From Sabellastarte sp. h YS-2021 (Eukaryota > Annelida > Polychaeta > Sabellida > Sabellidae), in the NCBI GenBank assembly GCA_964017235.1, contig OZ024939.1:43068241-43132240 (forward strand): a DNA stretch of 64,000 nt, in the 5' to 3' direction. Both the position numbers and the translations under genes were made by a program. Shown here piece after piece: positions 12,668-24,544 of this stretch. Each line of letters opens with the position of its first letter. The first letter of the stretch is position 1. Below the pieces are notes generated by a model that did no database searches, had not been told where the DNA came from, and saw only the letters and a program-made list of their open reading frames with translations.

Positions 12668-15600
12668 CTAAAGTGACAATGGAAGTGGCTAAGTCTGAAA
12701 TTGAGACTGTCACTCAGGAAGTGATAAAAGGACAGGAAATCACCATGGAGATTTCCACGGCAACCAAAGAAGCCACAGCTGTACAAGCAGAACAACAGAA
12801 GACTGAAACCACCTTGGAGACAGCATCTATTGGTATCACAGCACCAACAGCTGAAAAGGTTGCCATGCAACCGGTTACCATGGAAACCACACAGATGACT
12901 ATGGATTTATCAGGAGAAACTCAGATGAGGGCTGTGGAGACTGATACCCAGGTCCACACATCCACAGTAACTGTGGAAAGTAAACAGGAAACCACTGTAC
13001 TACCACAAGTGGTCCATCTCAGGGTGGAAGGTGTAAAAGACGAGGTTACCGAACCAAAAGCTGATCAGGTAGAGTCTGCCGAAATCCCATCTGAAATTTC
13101 GACGGTGGATATGAAATCGCAGGAGACCATGCAAGTGGAGGTTCAGAAGTCGGACCTGGAGACCACTATTGCCACAGATATTGTTCCCGAGACGAGCGAG
13201 ACTGCAGAATTGGTTGACACCTCCAGGAAAACATCCTTGGTTGAGCTCCAGATTCAACCACTGCAGCAGACCATGGTGCTAAAGGGAGACTTGTCCACAG
13301 AAACAGTGAGTGAAGAAATTGGAAAAGCCCCCTCCGAGGTTGCAGAAGAAAAGAAAATTTTAGAAGAAACAGTTAAGGCTGAGCTCAAGGTCAAGCAAGA
13401 AACCCAAATCCAGATACAACAGACTGAAGTGAAACCAGAGGTCATTTCTGAAAGCTTACTGATTCAAGTAGGCGAAGTCGCTGAGGAAGGGAAAATTGCT
13501 GAAGAAATGGTCACAGCTGAAATCAAAGTCAAACCGGAGTCTCAAATAGAGACACAGCAGACAGACTTGAAACCTGAAGTAGTTTCAGAGGAACTCTTGA
13601 TTCAAGTTGGTGAGGTTGCAGATGAGGCCAAAGTCACACAAGAAACAGTAACGGCAGAAGTCGAGGTGAAGCCTGAAACCCAGATTCAGGCACAGGAAGC
13701 TGAGCTAAAGCCAGAAGTGGTTTCAGAAGAGCTACTGATTCAAGTTGGTGAAGTTGCAGAAGAAGCAAAAATTCCTGAAGAAACTTTGACAGCAGAAATT
13801 GACGTCAAACCTGAAACCCAGATCGACACCCAACAGACTGAGATGAAAACTGAAATTGTTTCAGAGGAAATCGTGATGCAGGTTGGTCAAGTTGCAGAAG
13901 AAGAAAAAGTACCACAGGAAACTGTAACTGCCGAAATCAAGGTCAAACCTGAAACCCAAATTGAGACTCAACAGACTGAATTAAAAACTGAAATTGTTTC
14001 TGAAGAAGTGGTTGTACAAGTTGGAGAAACTGCAGAAGAGGAAAAAATACCAGAGGAAACAGTTACTGCCGAAATTAAGGTCAAACCAGAAACCCAGATT
14101 GAAACACAGGAAACTGAATTGAAAACTGAAATTGTTTCAGAGGAAATTGTAATGGAAGCTGGAGAAGTTGCAGAAGAAGAAAAAATACCACAGGAAACAG
14201 TTACTGCTGAAATGAAGGTCAAACCTGAAACCCAGATTGAGACCCAACAGACTGAATTGAAAACTGAAATTGTTTTAGAAGAAATAACAATGCAAGTTGG
14301 TGAAACTATTGAAGAAGATAAAGTACCACAAGAAATGGTTACTGCTGAAATCAAGGTCAAACCTGAAACCCAGATTGAGACCCAACAGACTGAATTGAAA
14401 ACTGAAATTGTTTCAGAAGAAATAACAATGCAAGTTGGTGAAACTATTGAAGAAGATAAAGTACCACAAGAAACGGTTATTGCTGAAATCAAGGTCAAAC
14501 CAGAAACCCAGATTGAGACCCAACAGACTGAATTGAAAACTGAAATTGTTTCAGAAGAAATAACAATGCAAGTTGGTGAAACTATTGAAGAAGATAAAGT
14601 ACCACAAGAAACGGTTACTGCTGAAATCAAGGTCAAACCAGAAACCCAGATTGAGACCCAACAGACTGAAATGAAAACTGAAATTGTTTCAGATGAAATT
14701 GTAATTCAAGTTGGTGAAATTGCAGAAGAAGAAAAAGTACGACAGGAAACAGTTACTGCCGAAATTAAGGTCAAACCTGAAACCCAAATTGAGACTCAAC
14801 AGACTGAATTAAAAACTGAAATTGTTTCTGAAGAAGTGGTTGTACAAGTTGGAGAAACTGCAGAAGAGGAAAAAATACCAGAGGAAACGGTTACTGCCGA
14901 AATTAAGGTCAAACCAGAAACCCAGATTGAGACACAGGAGACTGAGATGAAAACTGAAATTGTTTCAGATGAAATTGTAATGGAAGCTGGTGAAACTGTA
15001 GAAGAAGAAAAAATACCTCAGGAAATGGTGACTGCTGAAATAAAGATTAAACCTGAAACTCAGATTGAGACACAACAGACCAAATTGAAAACTGAAATTG
15101 TTTCAGAGGAAATTGTCATGCAAGTTGGTGAAGTAGCAGAAGAAGAAAAAATACCTCAGGAAACGGTTACTGCTGAAATAAAGATTAAACCAGAAACCCA
15201 GATTGAGACCCAACAGACTGAATTGAAAACTGAAATTGTTTCTGAAGAAATGGTTGTACAAGTTGGAGAAACTGCAGTAGAGGAAAAAATACCAGAGGAA
15301 ACTGCAAAAGCTGAAATGAAGGTTAAACCAGAGACCCAGATTGACACGCAGCAAGCTGAACTGAAACCAGAGGTTATTTCTGAAGATGTTATGGTACCTG
15401 CGGGTGAAACTGCACCAGTTGGTGAAGTCTCCATCCAATTAAGCAAGACAGAAATTTCAGTAAAACCAGAAGTCCAGGTAGAAATGCAACAGACTGATAT
15501 TACCACTGAGACCATCACTGAGGGACTGGTAGATGCTCCAACAGAGTCTATTAAAGAGGATAAGGTGGTGTTAGAAATAAGCACTGCAGATATCCAATTG

Positions 15601-17032
15601 CCTGAAACAACACAGACCAAGGAGATTATGGATGAAGTTCAGCCGGAACAGGTAAGCCTAGGTGAAGAAAAGGTAACAGAGGAAGTAGTTGCACCACATG
15701 AAATTGATGAAGAGACAATAACTGCTGAAACTCAGAAAAAGCCAGTGACCTTGGTAACTGTGCAGTCTGCAACAGAAAAACCTGAGGAAACTGAACAGGA
15801 GGAATTTAAGGATGCTGCAGAAATTGTTCAGCCTGATCAAGTTACACCTGAAACAGATGTTGCTGCAAAGAAGCTCCCAGAGGAGGTATTAACGGATGAG
15901 CAGCAGGCACAGTTGAAGTCAGAAGATATTAAGGAAGGCATTTCTGAAATCACAGGCATGACTGTGTCTCCAGAAGAAACTAAACTTACAATAGCTGAAA
16001 TTGAAAAGAAAGAAGCCACAGAAGTTCTGGTACAAGAGCAAGCTGGTAGAGTGTCCCCAGAACAGACTCAAGAGGAAATATTTGAAGATGCTTCTGAAAC
16101 TGTAGCTGCTGAAGAAGTTCCCAAGGAAATGAGTACAGTGAGCATGGAAGTCAAGCCAACTACTCAGACTGGTGTCCAAGAAACAGCATTGCCCATCGAA
16201 TTGACTACAGAGGGTGTTAAGGAAGTCCCAAGTGAGGTCACCCAGACGCAGGAGGTGGAACTGCAAACTACTCTGGCTTCAGTTCAGCCTCAGACTGAAG
16301 TTAAAACAATCCAGCAACAGGCAGATTTGAAGGTAGAATTGGTGGAAGAAGGGGTCATTCCAGTGTCTTCTGAAGCCGCCAAGCCAAGTGAGGTGGTTGT
16401 TGAAACTACAACAGCAGAAATCAAGCCTAAATCAGAAGCTTTGATTTCCCAACAAGAGGCAGAAATGAAGATTGAGTTGGTCAGCGAAGGTGTCACTGAA
16501 GCTCCCTCAGAATCTACCGTGCCATCAGAAATAACCACTGAAGCTGCTACTGTAGAGGTCAGACCAAAGTCAGAGGTCATGACTTTGACCCAGGAAGCAA
16601 CAGTCACCATGGAAATTACTGAGGAAGGGACAAAACCTGCCACAACAGAAAAAGCTGTTGTGGATGAATTAGTGAGGGAAGAGGAAACAGCTATTAAATC
16701 TGAAGCAACCAAAGTACTGGTAGAGGAACAGACTGCTGTAGAACAAACGGAGAAGACTAAAGAAGAACTGGAGAAGCCTGAAGAAGAGATGGTAAAACCA
16801 GAAGAGATAAGTCCTAGTAGCATGGATACAGTTGATGCCAAGCAACCAGAAGAAACCATGGTGATTCCACAAGAAGATGTCACCTCAGAAGTTGTGATGG
16901 ATATAGCTGATGTTTCCATGGCAACTGCACCATCGGCAACAGAAGCAGATGTGACGGGTGAAGCTAAGGTTTCAGAGGAGTCAGTATTGACCTTAGAGTC
17001 AGCCGAGATTACCATGGAATTCACGCCGGAAG
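12668..17032 (+). CDS. Exon 3: second giant spring exon with a different 46-residue repeat
   Basis: This exon has 4,365 bases (1,455 codons) and is phase 1 at both ends; the junction codon with exon 2 is GCT. It opens with degenerate Glu/Thr/Val units, then carries about 14 tandem units of 46 residues between 13465 and 15396. Typical pieces are QVGEVAEEEKIPQETVTAEI, KVKPETQIETQQTELKTEIV and SEEIVM. After this come looser units, for example PSEVTQTQEVELQTTLASV and PSEITTEAATVEVRPKSEV. It ends at GGAAG|gtaaac, and read-through stops at 17043-17045. The unit length equals that of exon 2 and the two consensus units align without gaps, so both likely descend from one repeat. An elastic or disordered spring role is inferred. 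Confidence 0.88.
13465..15396 (+). repeat. Coding minisatellite array B, 14 x 138 bases (46 residues)
   Basis: The QVGE codons or their variants recur every 138 bases: 13465, 13603, 13741, 13879, 14017, 14155 and so on to 15259, with a PAGE variant at 15397. The central units (about 14220-14640) are nearly identical in DNA and the outer ones diverge, as expected of unequal crossing-over centred on the middle. Confidence 0.9.
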
Positions 17033-18296
17033 GTAAACTGGAATGACCCTGTTTTGGAAAAGCATGATCTGTAGTTTGTTTGCATGGTTTGCTGTGGTTT
17101 GGAGGAAAAAGTAAGCTGACATACTTGGATATGACAACCAACAAATTTGAGATTTTTTACTGCAAGACTTTTATGCTTATTGTGTTGTTGGTTTTGTTTG
17201 TGTTTTAATGTGAGTGCATTCAGTCACTTTTTTTTTTTTTATAACTGACAGAAAAAATCGCAAAGTTTAAGTCAGTTTTGAATATAACACCCCATGACAT
17301 GAACATTATCTAGCATTGTTTTTATCGTTGAATACATTATATCTGCATGTTTCAGTTTCATGTTTTTTTAAAACCCTTTCCAAGTTAATGAAAGGTCATG
17401 TCTACCCCCAAATATTTGCATACATATGGTTACTGTGGTTGTATTGTTATATTTGCTAGTGTGTCAACTGTTTTACACCCATTACTTGTGATATATAAAA
17501 ATCTCCTTGTTAATATTCTCTAACATTCCAACTGAATTAATGCACGATTATGATGTTTTGTTTCTCTTTCAGATTGTCGATGCTGAGAAATTTGTCTGAT
17601 ACAATTCAGAAATATGTATGTGACTTACTAAGTGTTTGTACATACTTGTATATAAAACAGACTCCAGATTTCTGATTTGAATCCCGAACCTGCTTGTGTG
17701 TGTTAGTTGCCATGACTGCTGCATTTTCCGTCTGTTTCTATAGTCTGAAGCATCCGTGTCCTTCTCTTGTAGAAAGTCTTGTAATTAGTTAGAATGGTTG
17801 CCATAGTATAAAACGTACATTGTGACAAAAATATGTTGCACAAAATAACAGGAATTTGAAACACAAGTGAAAACTACAAACGACTGTAGATTCACAAAAT
17901 ATCTGGTGCTCGTAAAGTGGATAGAATAACATTTCTTTTTGAGAATTTATTGTGTTATTATAGCCTGTTTGAAGGATAAAGTATAAACTGTTCAATATTA
18001 ATTTAAAAGAGTTTACTTCACAAATAAGTGTTACAAAAGGACGTTGCATCATATTAAAGTTTAACTTTCAAAAGTTTTAAAAACTTTCAAAAAAGATACT
18101 CTTCATAACAGAAACCCTTGTTTTTTCAATGACAGACATTTAACTTCTTTGATGTAAACTAATACATTTTGATTTAATTTCTTAAAATGTCAAAAGCCTT
18201 AGGACAGGTTAATATGTAATGACTTGAATATAAAATTTCTATTTCATATTTTCCTTTGATATTGTAGTTAAATTCACACTTTCTCTTACATTACAG
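17033..18296 (+). other. Intron 3
   Basis: This is AT-rich intron with a T-run near 17229-17241. It contains a strong but unused-looking acceptor (ctctttcag) just before 17572; in the incoming phase that exon would stop after four residues. The acceptor used is tctcttacattacag|ct. Confidence 0.75.
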
Positions 18297-18327
18297 CTCC
18301 CAGGGAGACGGTGGACACAAGCATTGA
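18297..18327 (+). CDS. Exon 4: 31-base microexon
   Basis: A strong acceptor (ctcttacattacag) and a consensus donor (gtgagt) bound 31 bases that continue the phase-1 frame as APRETVDTSI and leave it at phase 2. The next exon accepts phase 2, which supports both. The encoded piece is a short linker with no recognised domain. Confidence 0.75.
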
Positions 18328-18622
18328 GTGAGTAAACCTGTAAACACTTTTACCACTGTAAAATATCACAGCTAATCACCTGTGTTAAAATTAATTCCTG
18401 GGTCAATAAATGCCTCTTGCAGACCACCTTGATGATAATTATAAAACAATAACTTGATATGCAAGTATGGGTCAAATAAATTTTTGTAACAAAGTTCAAG
18501 TCCTTTATAACATTAATATGTTCATTTTTTTCTGTACAAATATGACAGTTTGTAAAGTTATTATTGGTATAAATGTGTATCTTTACAAATGAACAGTTTC
18601 TTTTATTCTTCTAATTATCAAG
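18328..18622 (+). other. Intron 4
   Basis: This is a short AT-rich intron of 295 bases with nothing notable. The acceptor is ctaattatcaag|a. Confidence 0.7.
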
Positions 18623-18678
18623 ATTTGTTCAAACCAAAGAAGAGGTCTCACAGGATGTGACAGATCTCACTATTCAAG
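18623..18678 (+). CDS. Exon 5: 56-base microexon
   Basis: This exon enters at phase 2 and leaves at phase 1 (ATTCAAG|gtaact), encoding FVQTKEEVSQDVTDLTIQ after the split Glu codon. Exons 4 and 5 together have 87 bases, so they can be included or skipped only as a pair. Confidence 0.75.
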
Positions 18679-19347
18679 GTAACTCATCCATTTGCTTTAC
18701 TCAATCAATGGCGTATCAGATTTTGATGACACATTAACAGATACAGCCTAAGGTCAAGGATGGGAAAGCCAAAAGCATGTTGTTAGTAATTGAGTTTTAG
18801 CATGTACCTGGTGATTTTGTATAGTACTGTGACTTTGTGTGATATCTCCTCTTTGTTGTATGTCTACGTTATGAATGTGTATGGGTATACTTCTATTATG
18901 GACAAAAAGTCTTGATATTTTGTTGTGTTAATTTTGGTGTTTTAAGTGTAAATTATAATTTTGACATCTCTATTTACCAATTATTTGTCAATTGTAAGCG
19001 TTAAAAATTTATCCCGTGAATATTTATTGATTTTGGCTGTCTGGACAATGTTTTTAATATTTCACAAAACGTTTCATTGAGATATGATTTTGACAGAATA
19101 GTTTATGGAAAGTTTATCCATAATTGAATTTGATATATATAGTTAACCAAGTAATTATCCAAAACATATGCATTTAATGCAAGAATGATTTTCCTTTTTG
19201 TGTTATTGTACAAGTATACATTGGGAGAATTTTCTGGGTTATTCTTTGTTTTTTTATGTTAGATTTTGTTTTGTTGCAGTTTTTGAGAGCCTGTTTGTAC
19301 CATGCATGTAATTCCCTCCCCATACATGTTCACCTTGTGTTTTCCAG
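18679..19347 (+). other. Intron 5
   Basis: This is AT-rich sequence with no repeat or exon seen. The acceptor is cttgtgttttccag|ct. An in-frame ATG at 19302 lies in the intron and is not taken as a start. Confidence 0.75.
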
Positions 19348-21420
19348 CTAAGTCAACCAGTGTTAAAATTTTCAAGGTGGGCAAGCCACAAACAGAGACA
19401 AAAATAACAGAGTCTGCCAAAGTGATGACTTATTCCTATCAGAAAGATACAAAATCTTTCGAGTCACCAACTAAATCCAAAATATCAGGTGTGAGAGATA
19501 GTCAAAAACAGGTGGAACTCTGTAACGAATTGGACAAAGACAGACTTGGCATTAAAACCAAAAAGGAAGCAAGTGATGTTGGAACAGTCAAATCAAGTGA
19601 AATATTAGCGGAAGAAGATTCATTGGATAGTGATAGTGATGACTCGGCTAAGTCTCAACCTTCTTTAGAAGAGAAGTCAGAAAACTTCATGGTTTTCAAA
19701 GCCAGTAATACAACAGAGAGCAAGAAAACTTTACCCACACTAGAAATCCAGAAGGAAAAGCCAAAGGAATCAGATGCGACTAATGTAACAGAGACTGTGG
19801 TCAAGGAAAGGGACTTCTTTTCTATTACAGAGGAATTCCAGCAAGCTTCACAAGAAGAGGTGCAAAGACGGCAGTCCCAGCTGGAGGATATCTTAGCAGA
19901 GGGAACTCAGGTCATTCCCAAGAAGAGCTGGCGTTCTTCTCTAGCAAGGTTCTACGATAATGTGGATGACGAATACGATGTAAGAAGGTCAAAAGAGAGT
20001 TTTGAGGACTCGTCTGATCCAAATAGGACCAGGGAAGACATTGATGATGTTTTCAAACCAAATGAAGAACCCAAAGTGGATGAAAAAGGTGTAAAGGAAA
20101 ACCAAGCCAAAGAGGAAGAGGATATAGAAGAGATTAAAGAACATCCGAGCAAGTGGTTTCCCAAGTACAAGTCGTTGGATGAAAGTACAAAAGATGAAGG
20201 TGCTGTGAATGAATACCAAACATTACAACAACCAGCTAAAGGCAGTGAAGAAGACCAGGTGGTGAATATTACGGATGCCTCGGAGTCCAGCTCAGAATCA
20301 GACGATGATTATGTAAGCTTGAACCAAAGAACCATGAAGTTTGATGTAGAGACTGAGTATGAACAGTTGAGCACCTCAGAAGAACCCCGCGGATTCTTGT
20401 TGTCAAACATACAGGAAGAGGAAGAAGATGATGAAGACAATATAACGAATGTCCCGGAAAAAAGTGAGAAGGTTCCAGAAGTGGTAGAAACAGTTGAGAT
20501 AACTCCACCTGGTGAGAAAGATGAATTCCCACTGGAGAGACAAGTGAGTCAGACCAGCATCACCCTCAGTCCTATGAAAGATGTTCCCCAGAAAGAGCCA
20601 GAGAAGGAGCAGGAAGATACAAAACCTCTGCACATACAGACCTTTGAGGACAATAATGTCTTCAGTTCAAATGAACAACCTTTACAGATACATTCCGAGG
20701 TCTTAGTGCCATTCTCACAGGAAATGGACAAAACCGTCCAGATTGGGGAACGTGAAACGTTTGATGAGATCTCCATTGAAACAAAAGTGACGGAGGTGAA
20801 AACAGTTACGATGTCCCTGTCAGAATTTGGAGACGTTTCCATTGAAGAGAAAACCGAAGTTCACACAGACACTGGATTAACTGAGTCAAGGAGTACTCGG
20901 GAAAAGGAAGAAACCACCTTAAGCAAGCGACCTCTGAGTGATAACGTGGACACAACTTACCCCATGAAGACTTCCTCTCCCAATGTTAGTCTGTTGGCCA
21001 TAAAACCCCCTGGTGGTGGCCAGATGTCCCCAATTGAACGGAAGACTGACCAACCGCCACCGCATTCCCCCAGCTACCACCGACCAATCAAAACACAAGA
21101 AGAGCATGTTGTTTATCCACCCCAACCCTCAGGTGGAATCACATCATTGGACACCTCCAAAATTACACAAGCACTAGATGAGAATCTATATATCGCTGTG
21201 ACTGCATATGAACCTGAGTCAGATGATGTCTTGTCTCTACATGAAGGGGAGAAACTGGAACTACTGGATGCTTCAATGGAGGACTGGTGGATGGTGAGAA
21301 AGGTGTTTGACAAGAGGGAGGGCTATGTCCCCGGTCAGTATCTACGGGAGAAGAGGGAGTATGAACACTTGGTGGAAGAGCAGCTGAGCAAGATCATTGA
21401 ACGCCTACCCCACGCCTCAA
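19348..21420 (+). CDS. Exon 6: long disordered segment ending in an SH3 domain
   Basis: This exon has 2,073 bases and is phase 1 at both ends. The first 600 codons are polar, Ser/Glu/Lys/Asp-rich and likely disordered. A distinctive basic stretch near 19869-20010 (QRRQSQLEDILAEG, KKSWRSSLARFYDNV) looks conserved but I do not recognise it. A Pro-rich piece (21050-21125) precedes the SH3 domain at about 21189-21353. That domain shows AVTAYEPESDDVLSLHEG (the ALYDY and acidic RT-loop region), the WW pair in EDWWMV, and GYVPGQYL, the usual Gly-x-x-Pro-x-x-Tyr end. Aromatic residues for Pro-ligand binding are present, so it should be a working SH3. SH3 domains occur in several giant muscle proteins (obscurin, UNC-89). 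Confidence 0.88.
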
Positions 21421-23120
21421 GTAAGAAAGTCATAAATATCTCAGGAAAGCTGTATGGCTTTTGTACAGAGTAATTATATCTAAAATGGATGTAGATATGA
21501 AAGCCAAATAATGTGCATTTTAAAGTAACCCTGGTGGGATAGTAAATTGTATGTTTCTTACTCTATAATTTGGCCTATTTGTCTCCGCTTCAAATTCATA
21601 CCTGGCTTCAATTTTTTCGGGACAACTGAGACTTCACTGTGTTCTCAGCCCTGTGAGCTTGATGAAATTAATTTCGCCCCATCAGTCTATCACAATGGAC
21701 GCAAGGCACTATTTTAATCTGTTCCAAAATTGAAGGTCCAGTTTGGTGTGAAGATGCTTTAGAGAGCTGGGAAATCACGCTGTTTACATTTGTTTCCGGG
21801 TTAAAAGGTGATGAGTCCGGTACTTTCTGTTCTGTGTTTTTTACAGCTTTTTAGCATTTGTTCTTTGATGTATTTTTGAAATTGATGTTTTTACAAGTTA
21901 TAATTTGCTTGTAGCATTTTACTGCATTCTTGTTTGATAGCTTTACTTATGTTTTCTTTATGTTTTTATTTTTATAAAAAAGGAAACATATGTTTATTGA
22001 GGCATGGTTTTACTTTGTGAGTTAAATGAGACAGAAATACATTCTCAGATATACCATGACTCTATATAAAGTGAAAGATGAGATGAAAAGGTTAATGCAG
22101 ATGAAAGGTGTAGAAAATTGACAAGTTGAATGTGAATCATTTCAGCATTATATGATAATGTTTTCACATTCTAAATTGACAACATTTTTGTCCTCATGGT
22201 ATTCAATAAAGTGGATATTGTGGCCGCCAAAGTTGGAATAAAATAAAAAAGAAACAAAGACTTGAGTCATGGCAAATCTGAGAATGTGGGCCAGAGATAT
22301 TAGTTACAGATGAACCTCAATTCCTAGATTCCTAAAAACCACACTGACTTGTCATGTTACCGAGTGTCTGGAGTATTTGAACCCACAAATCCTACCAGAG
22401 ACCCCGATTTATTATAAAAGGCCTCTTGTCTTTTTTAAACCCCAGTCTTACTACAGGTGGTATGTCCTATTGTTAAAGGCATTGGGCAAAACACCCCTGT
22501 CCTTCAACTACCGTCCAAGATTTGTATGTGGCCTTGTGACACAGTGACAAAACGTCCATTACCTTGCCCGTCCTATGGATGTCAAAAATTTATGCATCTG
22601 AATTCAGAACCGTGAGTATGCACAAATGAATTTGAGCATGCACATATGAATTTCTTGCTATAGGAACTGAAGGTATGGTCCACGGTGCATATAAGGTATT
22701 GACGTGGTCTTTCGGTCTCATACGGCAACATAAGGCAAGCTGAGGTGTTGACGTTTCATCACTATGTCACAACTTCGCATACAAACTCTCAGACAGTAGA
22801 AGAACAGAGGCATTTCGCCTAAGGCCTATAACCGCAAATTATACAGCCTCTAGTTTGATGGAAATACAAAATCTTGGAAGGTGTAAGGTATTCTTGTAGG
22901 CACTTCTGCCGCCGAGTAAAACCTCTAACTATGGGACGTATGGCCTGTAATGTGACCGGGGCATTACTTACAAAATTCAGCTCAAAAGGGTTTCGGGGAA
23001 TTAATAATAATATCAAACTTGGCTTCAGAGGCTTTCTGCTGTGACTAAGTTCTGCTCCATTTGCCTGTTTTGTTTTCCCACCCTTTGTGAATGAGTGTAT
23101 GTGTTTCTGTGTGTACATAG
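21421..23120 (+). other. Intron 6
   Basis: This intron holds a foldback repeat at about 22470-22840 and related sequence to about 23000. The rest is unremarkable AT-rich intron. The acceptor is ctgtgtgtacatag|ct. Confidence 0.75.
22470..22840 (+). repeat. Foldback (inverted-arm) dispersed repeat
   Basis: The segment near 22490-22590 (for example ctgtccttcaactaccgtc and cttgtgacacagtgac) is the imperfect reverse complement of about 22745-22830 (for example actatgtcacaacttcgc). The same family recurs at about 59540-59640. This gives a hairpin-forming, MITE-like element. The ends are not sharp and I see no transposase. Confidence 0.6.
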
Positions 23121-23426
23121 CTGAAGCATTAGAGGGTGAACCTCAACCCCCCGCAATTACCCGACCATTGGCTTCCCAGCATGTACGAGATGGCACCCCG
23201 GCCATTTTAGAATGTAGCATCAGTGGTAACCCCAAACCCTTGATCACATGGTTTCATGAGTGCAGTGTGGTGGAACAGTCGGACGATTTCATGCAGTTTT
23301 ATGATGAAGAGAGACTCTGTTCATTAGTGATTAAAGAGACTTACCCAGAGGACACTGGCAGGTACACGGTTGTGGCTAAAAATAGCCATGGTACCGTGAC
23401 TTGCTCAGCGGACTTAGTCGTTATAG
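23121..23426 (+). CDS. Exon 7: Ig domain 1 (I-set)
   Basis: This one-exon Ig domain is phase 1 at both ends. It shows the B-strand Cys (AILECSISGNPKPLITWF), the core Trp, and the DTGRYTVVAKNSHG motif of strand F. The usual strand-F Cys is Val, and a Cys appears in strand G (TVTCSADLVV). Loss of the canonical disulfide is common in cytosolic muscle Ig domains. It follows the SH3 exon directly. Confidence 0.9.
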
Positions 23427-24091
23427 GTAGGTGAAGGTCATACAAAGCCAAAATATCACTCAGGTTTAAAGGAAAAGCGGGTGCAAAAACTCTGTAATTA
23501 CAATTTATAACATTATTTTTTTTGTTTTATAAGAAGACAACTTGTGGACATTAACACCTGTTCTGCTGGGACCAATTTCTCACAGGGTCTTGTTTGATGG
23601 ATTTAGTTTTTGGAAAAGTGCTGTTTTACAATGGAAAACCGTCTGACCACTTAAAAAACTTCCAAAGACTACTTTATGAGTAGGTTCTATGTTTTTTGTA
23701 CTTTATTTTCAGCCTTTTAAAAATTTTAAAGTGAAGAAAAGTGAAATCTCTGTTTACAAAACTTGTCCCCACTCCTGGGTGAATATAACTTTATCCCCAA
23801 GACTTAACTTGGTAGTTGATTGGTGGAAGCTGATAGTTTACAGTTTGGAATCTTAACGTAATAGATAAGACCTTGCTGAACCAGATGCTGAACACACATA
23901 ATATTTCCCTCGTTTACGTAAAACTGCAAAGGAGCAGAGATAGCTTATTCATTCAAACCTATCACATGTGTCCTATTGTAAATACTTTATTTCTTTGCTG
24001 TAATTATAACTTCTTGGATCATTGTAAATCAATAATTAATTGAAAAGCTTGATAGCTGCCTTAAAGAATGAATTTATTGTATTTATTACAG

Positions 24092-24375
24092 ATTGGTGAA
24101 ATATTGTTAAATAACATCACAGAACATAGTCTTTTTCTGTTCAGTTGTGTGTAAAAGTTGTATTTTTACAGTGAGAGGAGGGGGATGTACCCGGATACAA
24201 TATATCTTAGTACAATCCAAATATAGGTGAAATATTGTTCAATAACCTCACAGAATATATTGTCATTTTTTTTTGTTCAGTTGTGTATAAAAGCTGTTTT
24301 TTTACAGTAAATTGGGGGGGGGGGGGGGGGAAATCTCGCATATCTGAATACACTGTATATTAATATAATCTGAAG
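24092..24375 (+). repeat. Two-copy tandem duplication with a 17-G run
   Basis: The segment beginning attggtgaaatattgtt near 24092 recurs near 24222 as aggtgaaatattgttcaata, each copy followed by a ttgttcagttgtgt-like block and tttttacag. The second copy ends in 17 consecutive G residues (24314-24330), which could form a G-quadruplex or be a sequencing-prone homopolymer. Confidence 0.7.
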
Positions 24376-24544
24376 CAACAGTTGCTTAATGTTAAACACA
24401 AGTGGCATGAAAAACGGTATTCAAGTGTAAATAAGGAATATTGAAAATTGTTCTACTTTCCCTTATACTGATTCTATTCCAATAAAAACCATATTGCAAT
24501 CTAAACCGTTGAAATTGAGGTATTATCTGGAAAAAAAATACTGA

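Noticed and set aside
13968-17144. Ser/Thr/Val-rich antisense open frames
   Set aside because: They are antisense shadows of the repeat exon and carry no independent splice or domain evidence.
17572-17597. A strong acceptor followed by a possible exon
   Set aside because: In the incoming phase 1 it reads four residues and then stops. No poly(A) signal lies close by, and the exons at 18297 and 18623 keep the frame, so I treat it as a decoy.
19302-19347. ATG at 19302 as a separate gene start before the SH3 exon
   Set aside because: A good acceptor at 19347 continues the upstream phase-1 frame, and the intervening codons have intronic composition.
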